A stretch of 64,000 nt of DNA, from the NCBI GenBank assembly GCA_902573325.1, contig CACGJH010000007.1, positions 1-64,000 on the forward strand, in the 5' to 3' direction. Positions within the stretch are counted from its first letter, which is position 1, and each line of letters begins with the position of its first letter. A model generated the notes under the pieces. It saw nothing but the letters and a program-made list of their open reading frames with translations, was not told where the DNA came from and searched no databases. Shown here piece after piece: positions 19,189 to 28,694 of this stretch. A program made the position numbers and the translations under genes. The stretch comes from an uncultured Alphaproteobacteria bacterium (GTDB lineage: Bacteria; Pseudomonadota; Alphaproteobacteria; HIMB59; GCA-002718135).

Positions 19189-19935
19189 TCAAACTATAGA
19201 ACTTTTTCCACCATTTAATTCAATCATCTTAGTTATATCATCAACTATTGGTTGGATAGATTTCATCTCCCATGATGAAACAACTATGTTAACACCACCT
19301 GTTTTAGCTGCAAGATTAAAATATGGGTAACTACCGATTGATGCATTTGCATATTTGTTTTGAATATTTTTTAAATTTTTTGCAATTTTACTTTCGTATA
19401 AATTAGTATTAATTGTTGTAACAAGCTTTGGGTTACCTTTTTTAATTTTTTTCAATAATTCCTCAAACATAACTTGCATTATTTCTGGCACACCTGGTAA
19501 AACATAAATATTTTTTACAATAAATCCTGGTGCAGCAGTCATTGGATTTAAAATAAGCTCTGAACCAAATGGCATTTTGGCCATTCTTTGCCTACTTTCA
19601 TTAAATTCACCTTTTGGATAATAATTTTCAAGAATTTCAAATGCCATTTTATTTGTTTCATATTGTAAATTAAAGGCCTCAGATATACTTTCTGAAGTTA
19701 TATCATCATGAGTTGGTCCAATTCCTCCAGTAGTAAAAACATAAGAATATTTTGAGCTATATTTTAAAACATTTTCTATTATTGTTTTTTTCTCATCCTG
19801 AATAACAATAACTTCTTCTAACTTAATACCAGCTTCTAATAATTTTTTTGCAATATAATTTGAGTTGGTATCTTGGGTTCTACCAGAAAGTATTTCATCA
19901 CCAATAACAATAACTCCTGCAGTAAAAGAACTCAT
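19189..19935 (-). CDS. Molybdopterin-binding / CinA N-terminal-like protein
   Basis: A 248-residue stand-alone MoaB/MogA-fold protein of the CinA N-terminal (COF) family. The start TAGVIVIGDEILSGRTQDTNS and the TTGGIGPTHDDIT motif (about residues 68-80) are characteristic. The C-terminal amidase domain of full CinA is absent. Short homologues are often annotated competence/damage-inducible protein A or ADP-ribose/FAD pyrophosphatase-like (family knowledge); the real activity is uncertain. It is followed by tRNA-Leu and is divergent from map. Confidence 0.88.
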   Translation of the reverse strand: MSSFTAGVIVIGDEILSGRTQDTNSNYIAKKLLEAGIKLEEVIVIQDEKKTIIENVLKYSSKYSYVFTTGGIGPTHDDITSESISEAFNLQYETNKMAFEILENYYPKGEFNESRQRMAKMPFGSELILNPMTAAPGFIVKNIYVLPGVPEIMQVMFEELLKKIKKGNPKLVTTINTNLYESKIAKNLKNIQNKYANASIGSYPYFNLAAKTGGVNIVVSSWEMKSIQPIVDDITKMIELNGGKSSIV

Positions 19936-19992
19936 ATGATTAATTGATATTTTCTATATATTATTTATTAATCGTAAGTAATTATTTTTTAA

Positions 19993-20787
19993 ATGAGAAA
20001 CAACAATATCCCAATACATACAAAAAAAGATTTTGAGGGCATGAGGGAGGCTGGTTCTTTAGCTGCTGATGTTCTAGATTCTTTAAATGAAAAGATTGTT
20101 CCAGGAATAAGTACTCAAGAAATAAATGACATATGCCATGATCAAATTATTCAAAATAAAGCAATACCTGCTCCTTTAAATTATAAAGGTTTCCCAAAAT
20201 CAGTTTGTACATCTGTTAATCATGTTGTTTGTCATGGAATTCCTTCTGAAAGAAAAATTCTATCTGATGGAGATATAGTAAATGTAGATGTAACAGTTAT
20301 TCTAAATGGTTGGCATGGTGATAGTTCAAGAATGTTTGTAGCAGGCAAGACAAATAAAAAGAATTATGAATTTTTAAAAATAACTTATGAATCTTTATTA
20401 ATTGGTATTAGTGAAGCTAAACCTGGTAAGCATATTGGTGATATTGGAAATAAAATTCAGAAACTTGCTGAAGGAAAAGGTTATTCTGTAGTAAGAGATT
20501 TTTGTGGTCATGGAATTGGAAAAGAATTTCATACTCCACCTAGTGTTTTACACTTTGGAGAACCAGGTGAGGGACCAATGTTAGAACCTGGAATGTTTTT
20601 AACAATTGAACCAATGATTAATTTAGGTGGATGGCAAACAAAAATACTAAATGATGGATGGACAGCTGTAACAAAAGATAAATCTTTATCTGCTCAATTC
20701 GAGCATACAATTGGAATAACAAATGAAGGAAATGAAATATTTACATTATCTAAAAACAATACAGCTTTTCCAATAAAGGATGTATAA
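19993..20787 (+). CDS. map: Methionine aminopeptidase, type I
   Basis: A 264-residue enzyme that removes the initiator methionine. Metal ligands are visible in order: NVDVTVILNGWHGDSSR (two Asp), GHGIGKEFHT (His), TIEPM (Glu) and QFEHTIGI (Glu). The catalytic histidine lies in CHGIP. There is no N-terminal zinc-finger extension, so it is type Ia. It is followed 9 bp later by purB. Confidence 0.96.
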   Translation: MRNNNIPIHTKKDFEGMREAGSLAADVLDSLNEKIVPGISTQEINDICHDQIIQNKAIPAPLNYKGFPKSVCTSVNHVVCHGIPSERKILSDGDIVNVDVTVILNGWHGDSSRMFVAGKTNKKNYEFLKITYESLLIGISEAKPGKHIGDIGNKIQKLAEGKGYSVVRDFCGHGIGKEFHTPPSVLHFGEPGEGPMLEPGMFLTIEPMINLGGWQTKILNDGWTAVTKDKSLSAQFEHTIGITNEGNEIFTLSKNNTAFPIKDV

Positions 20788-20796
20788 GTAGAAAAA

Positions 20797-22089
20797 ATGA
20801 TACCTAGATATAATAGACCTAAAATTGAAAAGATTTGGTCATTAGAAAATAAATTTACAATTTGGACAGAGATTGAGTGTTTGATTGCAGAAAAACAAGC
20901 AATGCTCGGCGATATTCCAAAAAAAGCAGCAAAAGAAATAAGAAATAAAGCAAAATTTAATATTAAAGAAATAGAAAAAATTGAAAAAGAAACAAAACAT
21001 GATGTTGTTGCTTATATTAACAATGTAAGCAAATATATTGGCGACTCATCAAAATATTTTCATTTTGGTGTAACATCAAGTGATATTATTGATACTTCAT
21101 TTTCTGTACAACTTAAGCAAACCTCTGAAATAATAAGAAATAGCTTAGTAGAATGTATTAAAAGTTTAAAAATCAAATCTAAAAAATATAAAGACACATT
21201 AATGATTGGAAGAAGTCATGGTATACATGCTGAACCTATTACTTTTGGATTAAAATTATCTTCCTTTTATTTTGAGTTTAAAAGAAATTTAGAAAGACTT
21301 GATCAGGCGATCAACGAAATATCTGTTTGTGCAATTTCTGGACCTGTTGGAACATTTAATTCTATAGACCCACGAGTTCAAGATTATGTTGCAAAAAAAC
21401 TTAAACTAAATTCTGAAGATGTATCAACTCAAGTAATTCCAAGAGATAGGCATGCGTATTTTTTCTCAGTACTAGGTATTTTAGCATCTTCTATTGAGAG
21501 GTTTGCAGTGGAAATTCGAAATTTACAAAAAACAGAGGTATTAGAAGTTGAAGAAAGTTTTTCTTCTAAGCAAAAGGGTTCTTCTGCTATGCCTCACAAA
21601 CGTAACCCAGTATTAAGTGAGAACTTAACAGGTATAGCACGTTATATTAGAAGTGGTGTAATACCTTCACTAGAAAATGTTGTACTTTGGCACGAGAGAG
21701 ATATTAGTCATTCTAGTGTTGAAAGAATTACGACACCAGATATTACAATTGCAACTGATTTTGCACTGAGTCGTTTAAATGGCATTATAAAGAATTTAAA
21801 AGTCTATCCAAAAAATATGTTAAAAAATTTGAATATGCTTGGAGGTTTACATAGAACTCACAATATTATGTTAAAACTAATTGAAAAAGGATTGAAAAGA
21901 CAACAAGCCTATAAAATTGTTCAAGAAAGTGCCATGGAAACATGGAATAATAATAAGAATTTTTCTCAAGTTTTACAAAAAAATAAAGAATTAAACAAAA
22001 AATTAAATTCAAAAGAAATCGAAAAAATCATTAAAGATGATAATGATCTAAAGAAAATAGATTGGATTTTTAAAAATAAAATTAAATAG
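20797..22089 (+). CDS. purB: Adenylosuccinate lyase
   Basis: A 430-residue fumarase/aspartase-superfamily lyase acting on SAICAR and adenylosuccinate in purine synthesis. It begins IPRYNRPKIEKIWSLENKF. The catalytic histidine region is GRSHGIHAEP (about residues 140-150) and the flexible signature loop is SSAMPHKRNPVLSE (about 264-277). Length is normal for the B. subtilis-like form used in Alphaproteobacteria. It is co-directional with map. Confidence 0.96.
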   Translation: MIPRYNRPKIEKIWSLENKFTIWTEIECLIAEKQAMLGDIPKKAAKEIRNKAKFNIKEIEKIEKETKHDVVAYINNVSKYIGDSSKYFHFGVTSSDIIDTSFSVQLKQTSEIIRNSLVECIKSLKIKSKKYKDTLMIGRSHGIHAEPITFGLKLSSFYFEFKRNLERLDQAINEISVCAISGPVGTFNSIDPRVQDYVAKKLKLNSEDVSTQVIPRDRHAYFFSVLGILASSIERFAVEIRNLQKTEVLEVEESFSSKQKGSSAMPHKRNPVLSENLTGIARYIRSGVIPSLENVVLWHERDISHSSVERITTPDITIATDFALSRLNGIIKNLKVYPKNMLKNLNMLGGLHRTHNIMLKLIEKGLKRQQAYKIVQESAMETWNNNKNFSQVLQKNKELNKKLNSKEIEKIIKDDNDLKKIDWIFKNKIK

Positions 22090-22127
22090 TCTTTATTTTT
22101 TTTAATATCTGAACTATTTTAATAGGT

Positions 22128-22358
22128 ATGCCAATGACTGTTGAACAAATTGAACAATTTATTAAAGAAGCTATACCAGATGCAACTGTTGAAATTGAAG
22201 ATCTTAAAGGAGATGGCGATCATTACAGTGCTACAGTGACGTCAAAATCCTTTTCTGGAAAAACAAGAGTAGAACAACATAAGATGGTTTATGATGCTTT
22301 TAATGGTAAAATGGGTAGTGATTTGCACGCACTTAAGCTAAAAACTGTATCGGAGTAA
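22128..22358 (+). CDS. BolA family protein
   Basis: A 76-residue BolA-like protein with the compact class II KH-like fold. The conserved core DGDHYSATVTSKSFSGKTRVEQHKMVYDAF includes the FxGKxxxxxHxxVY motif whose His can ligate an Fe-S cluster. BolA proteins pair with CGFS glutaredoxins to sense or deliver 2Fe-2S clusters, and the partner is encoded 2 bp downstream. Two ATGs lie close together at the start; the first is used here. Confidence 0.93.
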   Translation: MPMTVEQIEQFIKEAIPDATVEIEDLKGDGDHYSATVTSKSFSGKTRVEQHKMVYDAFNGKMGSDLHALKLKTVSE

Positions 22359-22360
22359 TA

Positions 22361-22702
22361 ATGAATAATAACGACCATGTATCTCAAAATATAGAAAATG
22401 AAATTAACTCAAATGATGTAATGCTTTTCATGAAGGGCACCCCTGTATTTCCAATGTGTGGATTTTCTGCAAGAGTAGTTGAAATATTAAATAAAGTAGG
22501 TGTTAAATTTGGAAGTGTGAATGTGTTAGAGAGTGACGAAATGAGAGAAGGTATTAAAACATATTCTAATTGGCCAACCATACCACAACTTTATGTTAAG
22601 AAAGAATTTATAGGTGGGTGTGATATCATAACTGAAATGTTTGAAAGTGGTGAATTACTAGAATTATTCAATACAAATGGAATAGACGTAAACCCGTCCT
22701 AG
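22361..22702 (+). CDS. grxD: Monothiol (CGFS) glutaredoxin, Grx4-type
   Basis: A 113-residue monothiol glutaredoxin. The active site CGFS follows FMKGTPVFPM (about residues 34-37). The glutathione-binding WPTIPQLYV and GGCDI motifs are present. It assembles and transfers 2Fe-2S clusters as a glutathione-ligated dimer or heterodimer with BolA. The bolA-grxD pairing is a common alphaproteobacterial arrangement tied to iron regulation. The next gene starts one base after its stop. Confidence 0.95.
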   Translation: MNNNDHVSQNIENEINSNDVMLFMKGTPVFPMCGFSARVVEILNKVGVKFGSVNVLESDEMREGIKTYSNWPTIPQLYVKKEFIGGCDIITEMFESGELLELFNTNGIDVNPS

Positions 22703-22703
22703 A

Positions 22704-23603
22704 TTGTTAAATAATAAATTTTCTAAAGGTGTAATATTTTCCTGTATTGCAGCAATTTTTTGGGGGCTTCCACAACCCCTTTTTTTTAATGAATTAAATC
22801 ACGTTGAGACTATTGAGGTTGTAGCTCACAGAGGTTTCTGGTCATTTATTTTTTTATTTTTATTATTAATTTTAATTTCAAACATAAGTGATTTTATTGA
22901 AATATTTAAATCTAGAAAAAGAATTTTTATTTTAACAATTACAGCTTTTCTTATTGCAGGTAACTGGGCAGGTTTTATTTATTCTGTAGGACAAGAAAGA
23001 GTTCAGGATGCATCAATGGGTTACTTTATTACTCCAATGATAAGTATTGTTCTTGGTTATTTTTTTTTAAATGAGAAAATAACTAAGCCTAAATTTGCAT
23101 CTGTATGTTTTATGTTATCAGGTATACTATTCTTATTTATTAATTTAAATCAATTTCCATTCCTAATAATTTGGATTGGAACTTCATGGGCAATATATGG
23201 ATTATTAAGAAAACAAGTTAATGTTAATCCCCCAATTGGCTTACTATATGAGACTTTCATAATTTCTTTAATATCTACCCCCTACTTAGTTTATTTATTT
23301 TGGCAAAATGAAAATAGTATCTTTAGTATTGATTTGAAGACATCATTATTTTTAATTCTAACAGGAGCTGTAACAATTTTTCCATTATTATTTTTTAATT
23401 TGGGCTTAAAATTTATTCAATTAGGTCTAGCTGGAGTTTTATTTTACTTAGCACCAACATTTCATTTTATAACTTCAGTATTTATTCTTAATGAAGAAAT
23501 TTTACAAATTAAGTTAATATCATTTATAATTATTTGGATAGGAATAATAATTTATATTTATGATAGTTATAAAAAAGAAATTATCTTGAATAATACTCAA
23601 TAA
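22704..23603 (+). CDS. rarD: RarD/EamA family permease
   Basis: A 299-residue inner-membrane protein with about ten TM helices from two EamA repeats. The opening [21 protein letters not shown] and the pattern [11 protein letters not shown] match the RarD group. Annotated members are chloramphenicol-sensitive protein homologues; the natural substrate is unknown. The start is TTG, one base after the grxD stop (TAGATTG), which suggests translational reinitiation. Its 3' end overlaps the convergent rpsD gene by 23 bp. Confidence 0.88.
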   Translation: MLNNKFSKGVIFSCIAAIFWGLPQPLFFNELNHVETIEVVAHRGFWSFIFLFLLLILISNISDFIEIFKSRKRIFILTITAFLIAGNWAGFIYSVGQERVQDASMGYFITPMISIVLGYFFLNEKITKPKFASVCFMLSGILFLFINLNQFPFLIIWIGTSWAIYGLLRKQVNVNPPIGLLYETFIISLISTPYLVYLFWQNENSIFSIDLKTSLFLILTGAVTIFPLLFFNLGLKFIQLGLAGVLFYLAPTFHFITSVFILNEEILQIKLISFIIIWIGIIIYIYDSYKKEIILNNTQ

Positions 23604-24201
23604 CTAAATTAGGTTCCATAGTTACAGGATAAGGAACATCATGAATTAGAGGCGCTCTTAAAAAACGACCTTTCAACTCTTTTACATCAACTTCTAAGTA
23701 TTCTGGAATTTCTCTTTCTTGAGAACTAACTGATTCTACAATTAAGTTAATTTCTTTACTTTTATCTCTTATTGAGATTTCATCTCCGTCGCTAACACTA
23801 TAAGATGGAATGTTCACTCTTTTTCCATTGACTTTTACATGACCATGATTAACTAGCTGTCTTGCAGAAAAAATTGTAGGTACAAATTTCATTCTATAAA
23901 CTGTAGCATCTAATCTTCTTTCTAAAAGTTCAATTAAAATCTGACTTGTATCACCTTTAATATTAGAAGCTTTTTTGAAAATATTCCTAAATTGTCTTTC
24001 AGTTAAATCACCGTAATAAAATTTAAGTTTTTGCTTAGCAAATAACTGATTTCCATAATCTGATAGTTTCTTTCTTTGTCCCTGTACACCATGCTGACCA
24101 GGCTTTGAGTTTCTTCTATTAAAAGGGCTTTTAGGTCTCCCCCATAAGTTAACACCTAACCTTCTATCAATTTTGTATTTAGCGTTATGTCTTTTTGTCA
24201 T
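23581..24201 (-). CDS. rpsD: 30S ribosomal protein S4
   Basis: A 206-residue S4. It has the basic N-terminal domain ([27 protein letters not shown]) and the S4 RNA-binding domain [39 protein letters not shown] (about residues 92-130). S4 nucleates 30S assembly by binding 16S rRNA. It stands apart from the alpha operon, as is usual in Alphaproteobacteria. There is no Shine-Dalgarno sequence before the ATG, and a strong promoter-like element lies only 13 bp upstream. Confidence 0.98.
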   Translation of the reverse strand: MTKRHNAKYKIDRRLGVNLWGRPKSPFNRRNSKPGQHGVQGQRKKLSDYGNQLFAKQKLKFYYGDLTERQFRNIFKKASNIKGDTSQILIELLERRLDATVYRMKFVPTIFSARQLVNHGHVKVNGKRVNIPSYSVSDGDEISIRDKSKEINLIVESVSSQEREIPEYLEVDVKELKGRFLRAPLIHDVPYPVTMEPNLVIEYYSR

Positions 24202-24213
24202 TATTATGAGGGG

Positions 24214-24241
24214 TATATAGTGATTTAAAGTACTATGTCAA
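24214..24241 (-). promoter_or_regulatory. Putative sigma-70 promoter for rpsD
   Basis: On the minus strand a perfect -35 TTGACA is followed after 16 bp by TATATA (-10). Initiation about 7 nt downstream would fall only about 5-7 nt before the rpsD ATG, implying a near-leaderless mRNA. Supported by sequence match only. Confidence 0.55.
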
Positions 24242-24264
24242 ATTTAATATACTCAATTTTTGGC

Positions 24265-24975
24265 TTATTTATTAAGTTTTTTAGTAATTCCCCATAATGT
24301 CTGCAATTCTTTCTTTGTGAGAGGGATTTTTGTGAAAATACTATAAATATTATTTTTCATACTTTCTTTTTTTTCACTTGGAGTAAAAAATTTTTTATTT
24401 TCAAGTTTCTCAATCACATAATTTAAGAATTTAGATAATTGATATTTATTAATATTATCTTTTTCAATTGAAATAGAATTAGTAATTTTTAAATTATTCA
24501 ATTCAAATAATTTATGACTTAAAACAGTAACTGCATGAGAAAGATTTAATGAATTACTTTTACTACTTGTTTCAATAGTAAAAATAATATCAGATAATCT
24601 CAAATCCTCATTTGAAAGTCCTGAATTTTCAGGACCAAAAAGTATTGCTGTTTTTTTATTAACAATAATTTTTCTTTTAATGAATTTAAAATCGTTAGTA
24701 GAATTTTTTTCCAAATATCTTCTTCTATTCGTTGTGGCCACAACATAAGAAAAATTAGAAAGTGCAATTTCTAAATCATCATAAACTTTAATATTCTTAA
24801 TAATTTTCGTTGCTTTTTTTGCTGCATTTATTGATTTATTGTTTAACCATTTATCTCTTGGCGAAACAATAATTAGATCTTTTAAACCAAAGTTGTGCAT
24901 AACACGAGCAACCATCCCAATGTTTTCAGGAAGTTGGGGTCTAACTAAAATTATGCTTGGATTTTTTAGAGTCAA
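24265..24975 (-). CDS. trmJ: TrmJ-like tRNA (Cm32/Um32) 2'-O-methyltransferase
   Basis: A 236-residue SPOUT methyltransferase of the TrmH group 1 / TrmJ type. It begins with the diagnostic ILVRPQLPENIGMVARVMHNFG and IIVSPRD. The SAM-binding knot motifs are ILFGPENSGLSNEDL (about residues 113-127) and SLNLSHAVTVLSHKLF (about 153-168). It modifies ribose 32 in the anticodon loop of tRNAs. Its start overlaps the cimA stop by 4 bp. It lies between cimA and rpsD on the minus strand. Confidence 0.93.
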   Translation of the reverse strand: MTLKNPSIILVRPQLPENIGMVARVMHNFGLKDLIIVSPRDKWLNNKSINAAKKATKIIKNIKVYDDLEIALSNFSYVVATTNRRRYLEKNSTNDFKFIKRKIIVNKKTAILFGPENSGLSNEDLRLSDIIFTIETSSKSNSLNLSHAVTVLSHKLFELNNLKITNSISIEKDNINKYQLSKFLNYVIEKLENKKFFTPSEKKESMKNNIYSIFTKIPLTKKELQTLWGITKKLNK

Positions 24976-26558
24976 TCTTTATTCTTTAAATCATTTAAGA
25001 GCTTAAAAGTAATGCTATCAAAAATAGCGCTATAAGATGCATCAATAATATTTGGAGATACGCCAATAGTTGTCCAATGTGTATTAGTGGAATCAGATGA
25101 TTCAATTAAAACTCTTGTGATAGCGCCAGTACCTTTTTCTGATGAAAGAATCATAACTTTGTAATCAGTTAACTTTAAATCTTTAAGATCAGGATAATAA
25201 TCAATTAGGGCTTTTCTTAATGCACTATCAATAGCATTTACTGGACCATTTCCAGTACCCACTGTCATCATATTTGAATCTTTAACTTTTAAAAATACCG
25301 TAGCCTCTGCTTCAGTAACAATTTCACCTTTAGCATTCCATCTTCTTTCATCTGTGACTCTAAATTTTTCTAAATTATAAAAATCCTCAAAATGACCAAG
25401 ATGACGTCTTACTAATAGTTCAAAACTAGCTAAAGCAGTATCAAATGAATATCCTTCTGATTCTTTTTCCTTGATTATCTCTAAGATATTGTTGATTTCA
25501 TTTTTAGGTAGATCAATATTAATCTTATTTAATTGATTTAATATATTAGATCTTCCTGCCTGATTTGAAATTACTACGTTTCTAGAATTACCAACAATTT
25601 CTGGTTTAATATGTTCATAAGTTGAAGAATTTTTTTCTATGGCAGATGCATGTAATCCACCTTTATGAGAGAAAGCATGATCTCCAACATATGGAGCATT
25701 TTTTCTTGAAGGCATGTTTAGAATATCGTTTAATGTTCTAGAAATATGAATTAAATTTTTTAACTTATCTTTTGAAATATTTGTTTTATATTTTGTTTTT
25801 AGAACCAAAGATGGAATTAAGGAAATTAAATTAGTATTTCCACATCTTTCTCCTAAACCATTAATTGTTCCCTGTATCTGTCTTGCTCCAGCATTAATAG
25901 CTGCTAATGCATTTGCAACTGCATTGTCAGTATCATTGTGAGCATGTATACCAACATTTTGACCTGGTATAACTTTTACTACTTCTGAAACAATATTGTA
26001 AATTTCATCTGGAAGAGTTCCCCCATTTGTATCACAAAGTACAACCCATCTTGCACCAGCGTCATACGCTGCTTTAATACAATTCAATGCAAACTCTTTA
26101 TTTTCTTTAAAGCCATCAAAAAAATGTTCTGCATCAAAAATTGGCTCTTTGTTTTTATTTTTTATTGATTGAATACTATCACTGATCATTTTTAAATTTT
26201 CATCTTCAGATATTTCTAAAGCGTTTTTTACGTGAAATGATGATGATTTACCTACAATACAAACACAACTTGCGCTTGAATTAATAAGTGCATTTAATCC
26301 TGGATCGTTATCTGCACTTCTACCTGGTCTTCTTGTCATACCAAAGGCAGTCAATTTACTTTTTGAAAATTTTGTATTTCTAGAAAAAAAATCATTATCG
26401 GTAGGATTTGCTCCAGGCCATCCACCTTCAATGTAATCTATTCCTAAATCATCAAGATGTTGCGATATATTCATTTTATCACTAACAGAAAAATTAACTC
26501 CTGTTGTTTGCTGACCATCTCTAAGTGTGGTATCGAATAAATATACTTTATCTTCCAT
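24972..26558 (-). CDS. cimA: (R)-citramalate synthase
   Basis: A 528-residue DRE-TIM enzyme of the CimA type. The catalytic opening is FDTTLRDGQQTTGVNFSV, metal-binding His residues are in VGIHAHNDTDNAVANALAA, and the C-terminal LeuA-type regulatory domain starts around residue 390. It condenses acetyl-CoA and pyruvate to (R)-citramalate, a threonine-independent route to 2-oxobutyrate and isoleucine. It is distinguished from LeuA by the length and the GERCGNTNL region. It overlaps trmJ by 4 bp; gltX is 38 bp upstream. Confidence 0.93.
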   Translation of the reverse strand: MEDKVYLFDTTLRDGQQTTGVNFSVSDKMNISQHLDDLGIDYIEGGWPGANPTDNDFFSRNTKFSKSKLTAFGMTRRPGRSADNDPGLNALINSSASCVCIVGKSSSFHVKNALEISEDENLKMISDSIQSIKNKNKEPIFDAEHFFDGFKENKEFALNCIKAAYDAGARWVVLCDTNGGTLPDEIYNIVSEVVKVIPGQNVGIHAHNDTDNAVANALAAINAGARQIQGTINGLGERCGNTNLISLIPSLVLKTKYKTNISKDKLKNLIHISRTLNDILNMPSRKNAPYVGDHAFSHKGGLHASAIEKNSSTYEHIKPEIVGNSRNVVISNQAGRSNILNQLNKINIDLPKNEINNILEIIKEKESEGYSFDTALASFELLVRRHLGHFEDFYNLEKFRVTDERRWNAKGEIVTEAEATVFLKVKDSNMMTVGTGNGPVNAIDSALRKALIDYYPDLKDLKLTDYKVMILSSEKGTGAITRVLIESSDSTNTHWTTIGVSPNIIDASYSAIFDSITFKLLNDLKNKD

Positions 26559-26596
26559 AATTATTAGATCGCTAATAAAGTATAAATTAAAATTTA

Positions 26597-27931
26597 CTAG
26601 ATTTTTCCAAGTTTTTGCAAGATTTCGTCTCTATCAAATAATGGTAGTAGATATTTTAATTCAGGTCCATGAGATTTTCCTGTCAAAATTAACCTCAAAG
26701 GCATAAATAAATCTTTTCCTTTAAGCCCAGTTTTTTTGTTAATTTTTGATGTCCAATGATCCCATGTTGTTTCATCAAAAGGACCTTCGGGTAATTCATC
26801 AACTGCCGTATTAATAAAACTATCATCAATATTTAAATCTTTAGCATTATTTATTTTTGTAATTACTTCTTCCCATTCTTTAGCTTGATTAACAAATGAA
26901 ATATTATTTTTAATAAAACGCCAAAAACTCTCTTTTTGAAAATTAGATTTTATGTTTTTTAACTTATGACTAATCTCATTAAAACTAAATAATTTGATGG
27001 TATTTTCATTAAGATTTCTTAAGGATTCAATTGAAAATTTAGCAGAAGATCTAGATAAGCTTTGAATTTCAAATTTTTTTACTATTTCATTTAAATCTTT
27101 GATTGGATCAATATTACTACTCGAACCAATAAAAAGAAAATAATTAAGTAAAGATATATTTTCGTATCCTTCGTCTCTAAAATTTTCAATTGAAAGACTG
27201 CCAAGTCTTTTGCTAAAACCCTTACCAGTTTCATCAACTAAGAATGGATGATGAGCAAATAATGGAATAGAAGATTCAAGAGCCTTGAAAATTTGAATAT
27301 GATAAGCAGTATTAGCAATGTGATCTTCCCCTCTAATAATATGCGTAATTTTTTCTTCAATATCATCAATGACTGAAGGTAAATGGTATAACAATGTTCC
27401 ATCAGCTCTAATTAAAACAGGATCACTCAAATTTTTTGCATCAAATGAAACATCTCCTTTAATGATATCTTTCCAACCAATATTTTCATGATCTAATTTG
27501 AATCTCCAATGGGGTTGGATTCCAGATTCTATTTTTTTTTCTACTTCTTCATCACTTAGATTTAATGATGATCTATCATAAATAGGTGGTTTCCCAGATG
27601 ATAACAAAGATTTTTTCTTTAAAGCTAATTCCTCTTCTGTTTCAAAACATGGATAAAGTCTTTTCTTTTGTTTTAGAATTTGGATTTTCTCATTGTAAAT
27701 ATGCTGTCTAGAGGACTGATTAAAAGTGTAACTCCAATTTAATCCAAGCCATTTAAGATCATCTTTGATACTTGTCTCAAATTCTTTAGAACTCCTATTG
27801 GCATCAGTATCATCAATTCTTAATACAAACTCACCTTGATTTTTTTGACAAAAAATCCAATTCAAAATTGCTGATCTAGCATTACCGATATGTATTTTTC
27901 CTGTAGGGCTAGGAGCGAACCTACACTTCAT
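26597..27931 (-). CDS. gltX: Glutamyl-tRNA synthetase
   Basis: A 444-residue class I synthetase. The HIGH-equivalent is PSPTGKIHIGNARSA (residues about 8-20) and the KMSKS-equivalent is GFSKRLGS (about 236). It is somewhat shorter than the usual 470-490 residues. Many Alphaproteobacteria carry two GltX paralogues, one of which handles tRNA-Gln for the transamidation route; which paralogue this is cannot be settled here. It is followed by cimA and preceded by nadE with a 1-bp gap. Confidence 0.95.
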   Translation of the reverse strand: MKCRFAPSPTGKIHIGNARSAILNWIFCQKNQGEFVLRIDDTDANRSSKEFETSIKDDLKWLGLNWSYTFNQSSRQHIYNEKIQILKQKKRLYPCFETEEELALKKKSLLSSGKPPIYDRSSLNLSDEEVEKKIESGIQPHWRFKLDHENIGWKDIIKGDVSFDAKNLSDPVLIRADGTLLYHLPSVIDDIEEKITHIIRGEDHIANTAYHIQIFKALESSIPLFAHHPFLVDETGKGFSKRLGSLSIENFRDEGYENISLLNYFLFIGSSSNIDPIKDLNEIVKKFEIQSLSRSSAKFSIESLRNLNENTIKLFSFNEISHKLKNIKSNFQKESFWRFIKNNISFVNQAKEWEEVITKINNAKDLNIDDSFINTAVDELPEGPFDETTWDHWTSKINKKTGLKGKDLFMPLRLILTGKSHGPELKYLLPLFDRDEILQKLGKI

Positions 27932-27932
27932 A

Positions 27933-28673
27933 TTATTCTTTAGGAATTTCGCAAACAGGAATAGGCTTCATCTTATGAAGATTTGGCTTTCTAATTTCTT
28001 CGTATCTACTGTAGTATTCACTAGACTTATTTTCCATTGCTTCTTCTAATTGCTTATATGAAAGACCAAGCTGGCTTTCATCATTTCTACTATCATCCCA
28101 TAAACCATCTGTCGGTGCTGCGCTAATAATATCTTTTATAACCCCAATTTCTTCAGCTAATTCCCACACCTCAGTTTTAGTACAATCTGCTATTGGCGAT
28201 ATATCTACACCTCCATCACCATATTTTGTATAAAATCCAACACCAAAATCTTCAACTTTATTTCCAGTACCAACAACTATACCATTATTACTTTGAGCTA
28301 TTTGGTATAGAGTTACCATTCTTAGTCTAGATCTTGAATTTGCAAAAGCTAACTCACTATCAAAATTTTGCATCGTATTTTGAAATGTTTTAAAAACATT
28401 ATCTAGCTCGATTATTTTTGTTTCTACATTTGGATAATTTTGCTCTAAAAATTCTAAATGTCTTAAACTTAAATCGTGTTGTGATGAATTTTGCTTAATA
28501 GGCATTGAAACAGCTATAGTTTTTAAACCAGTTTGAGCACATAAGGTGCTAGTAAGAGCTGAGTCCACTCCTCCTGACACTCCTATTACTAATGTAGTTG
28601 GATGATTATTTATAGATTTAGCGTAATCTTTAATCCAATTAGAAATGTATACGATCTTATCTTTTGAATTCAT
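27933..28673 (-). CDS. nadE: NAD synthetase (ammonia-dependent type)
   Basis: A 246-residue ATP-pyrophosphatase that amidates nicotinate adenine dinucleotide to NAD. The P-loop is VIGVSGGVDSALTS (about residues 30-42), and the GTGNKVEDFGVGFYTKYGDGGVDISP region is typical. There is no N-terminal nitrilase domain, so it should use free ammonia. It is directly upstream of gltX (1-bp gap) and 21 bp downstream of the DAHP synthase gene, within the long minus-strand operon. Confidence 0.95.
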   Translation of the reverse strand: MNSKDKIVYISNWIKDYAKSINNHPTTLVIGVSGGVDSALTSTLCAQTGLKTIAVSMPIKQNSSQHDLSLRHLEFLEQNYPNVETKIIELDNVFKTFQNTMQNFDSELAFANSRSRLRMVTLYQIAQSNNGIVVGTGNKVEDFGVGFYTKYGDGGVDISPIADCTKTEVWELAEEIGVIKDIISAAPTDGLWDDSRNDESQLGLSYKQLEEAMENKSSEYYSRYEEIRKPNLHKMKPIPVCEIPKE

Positions 28674-28694
28674 AAGTAATATATAAATATAAAT

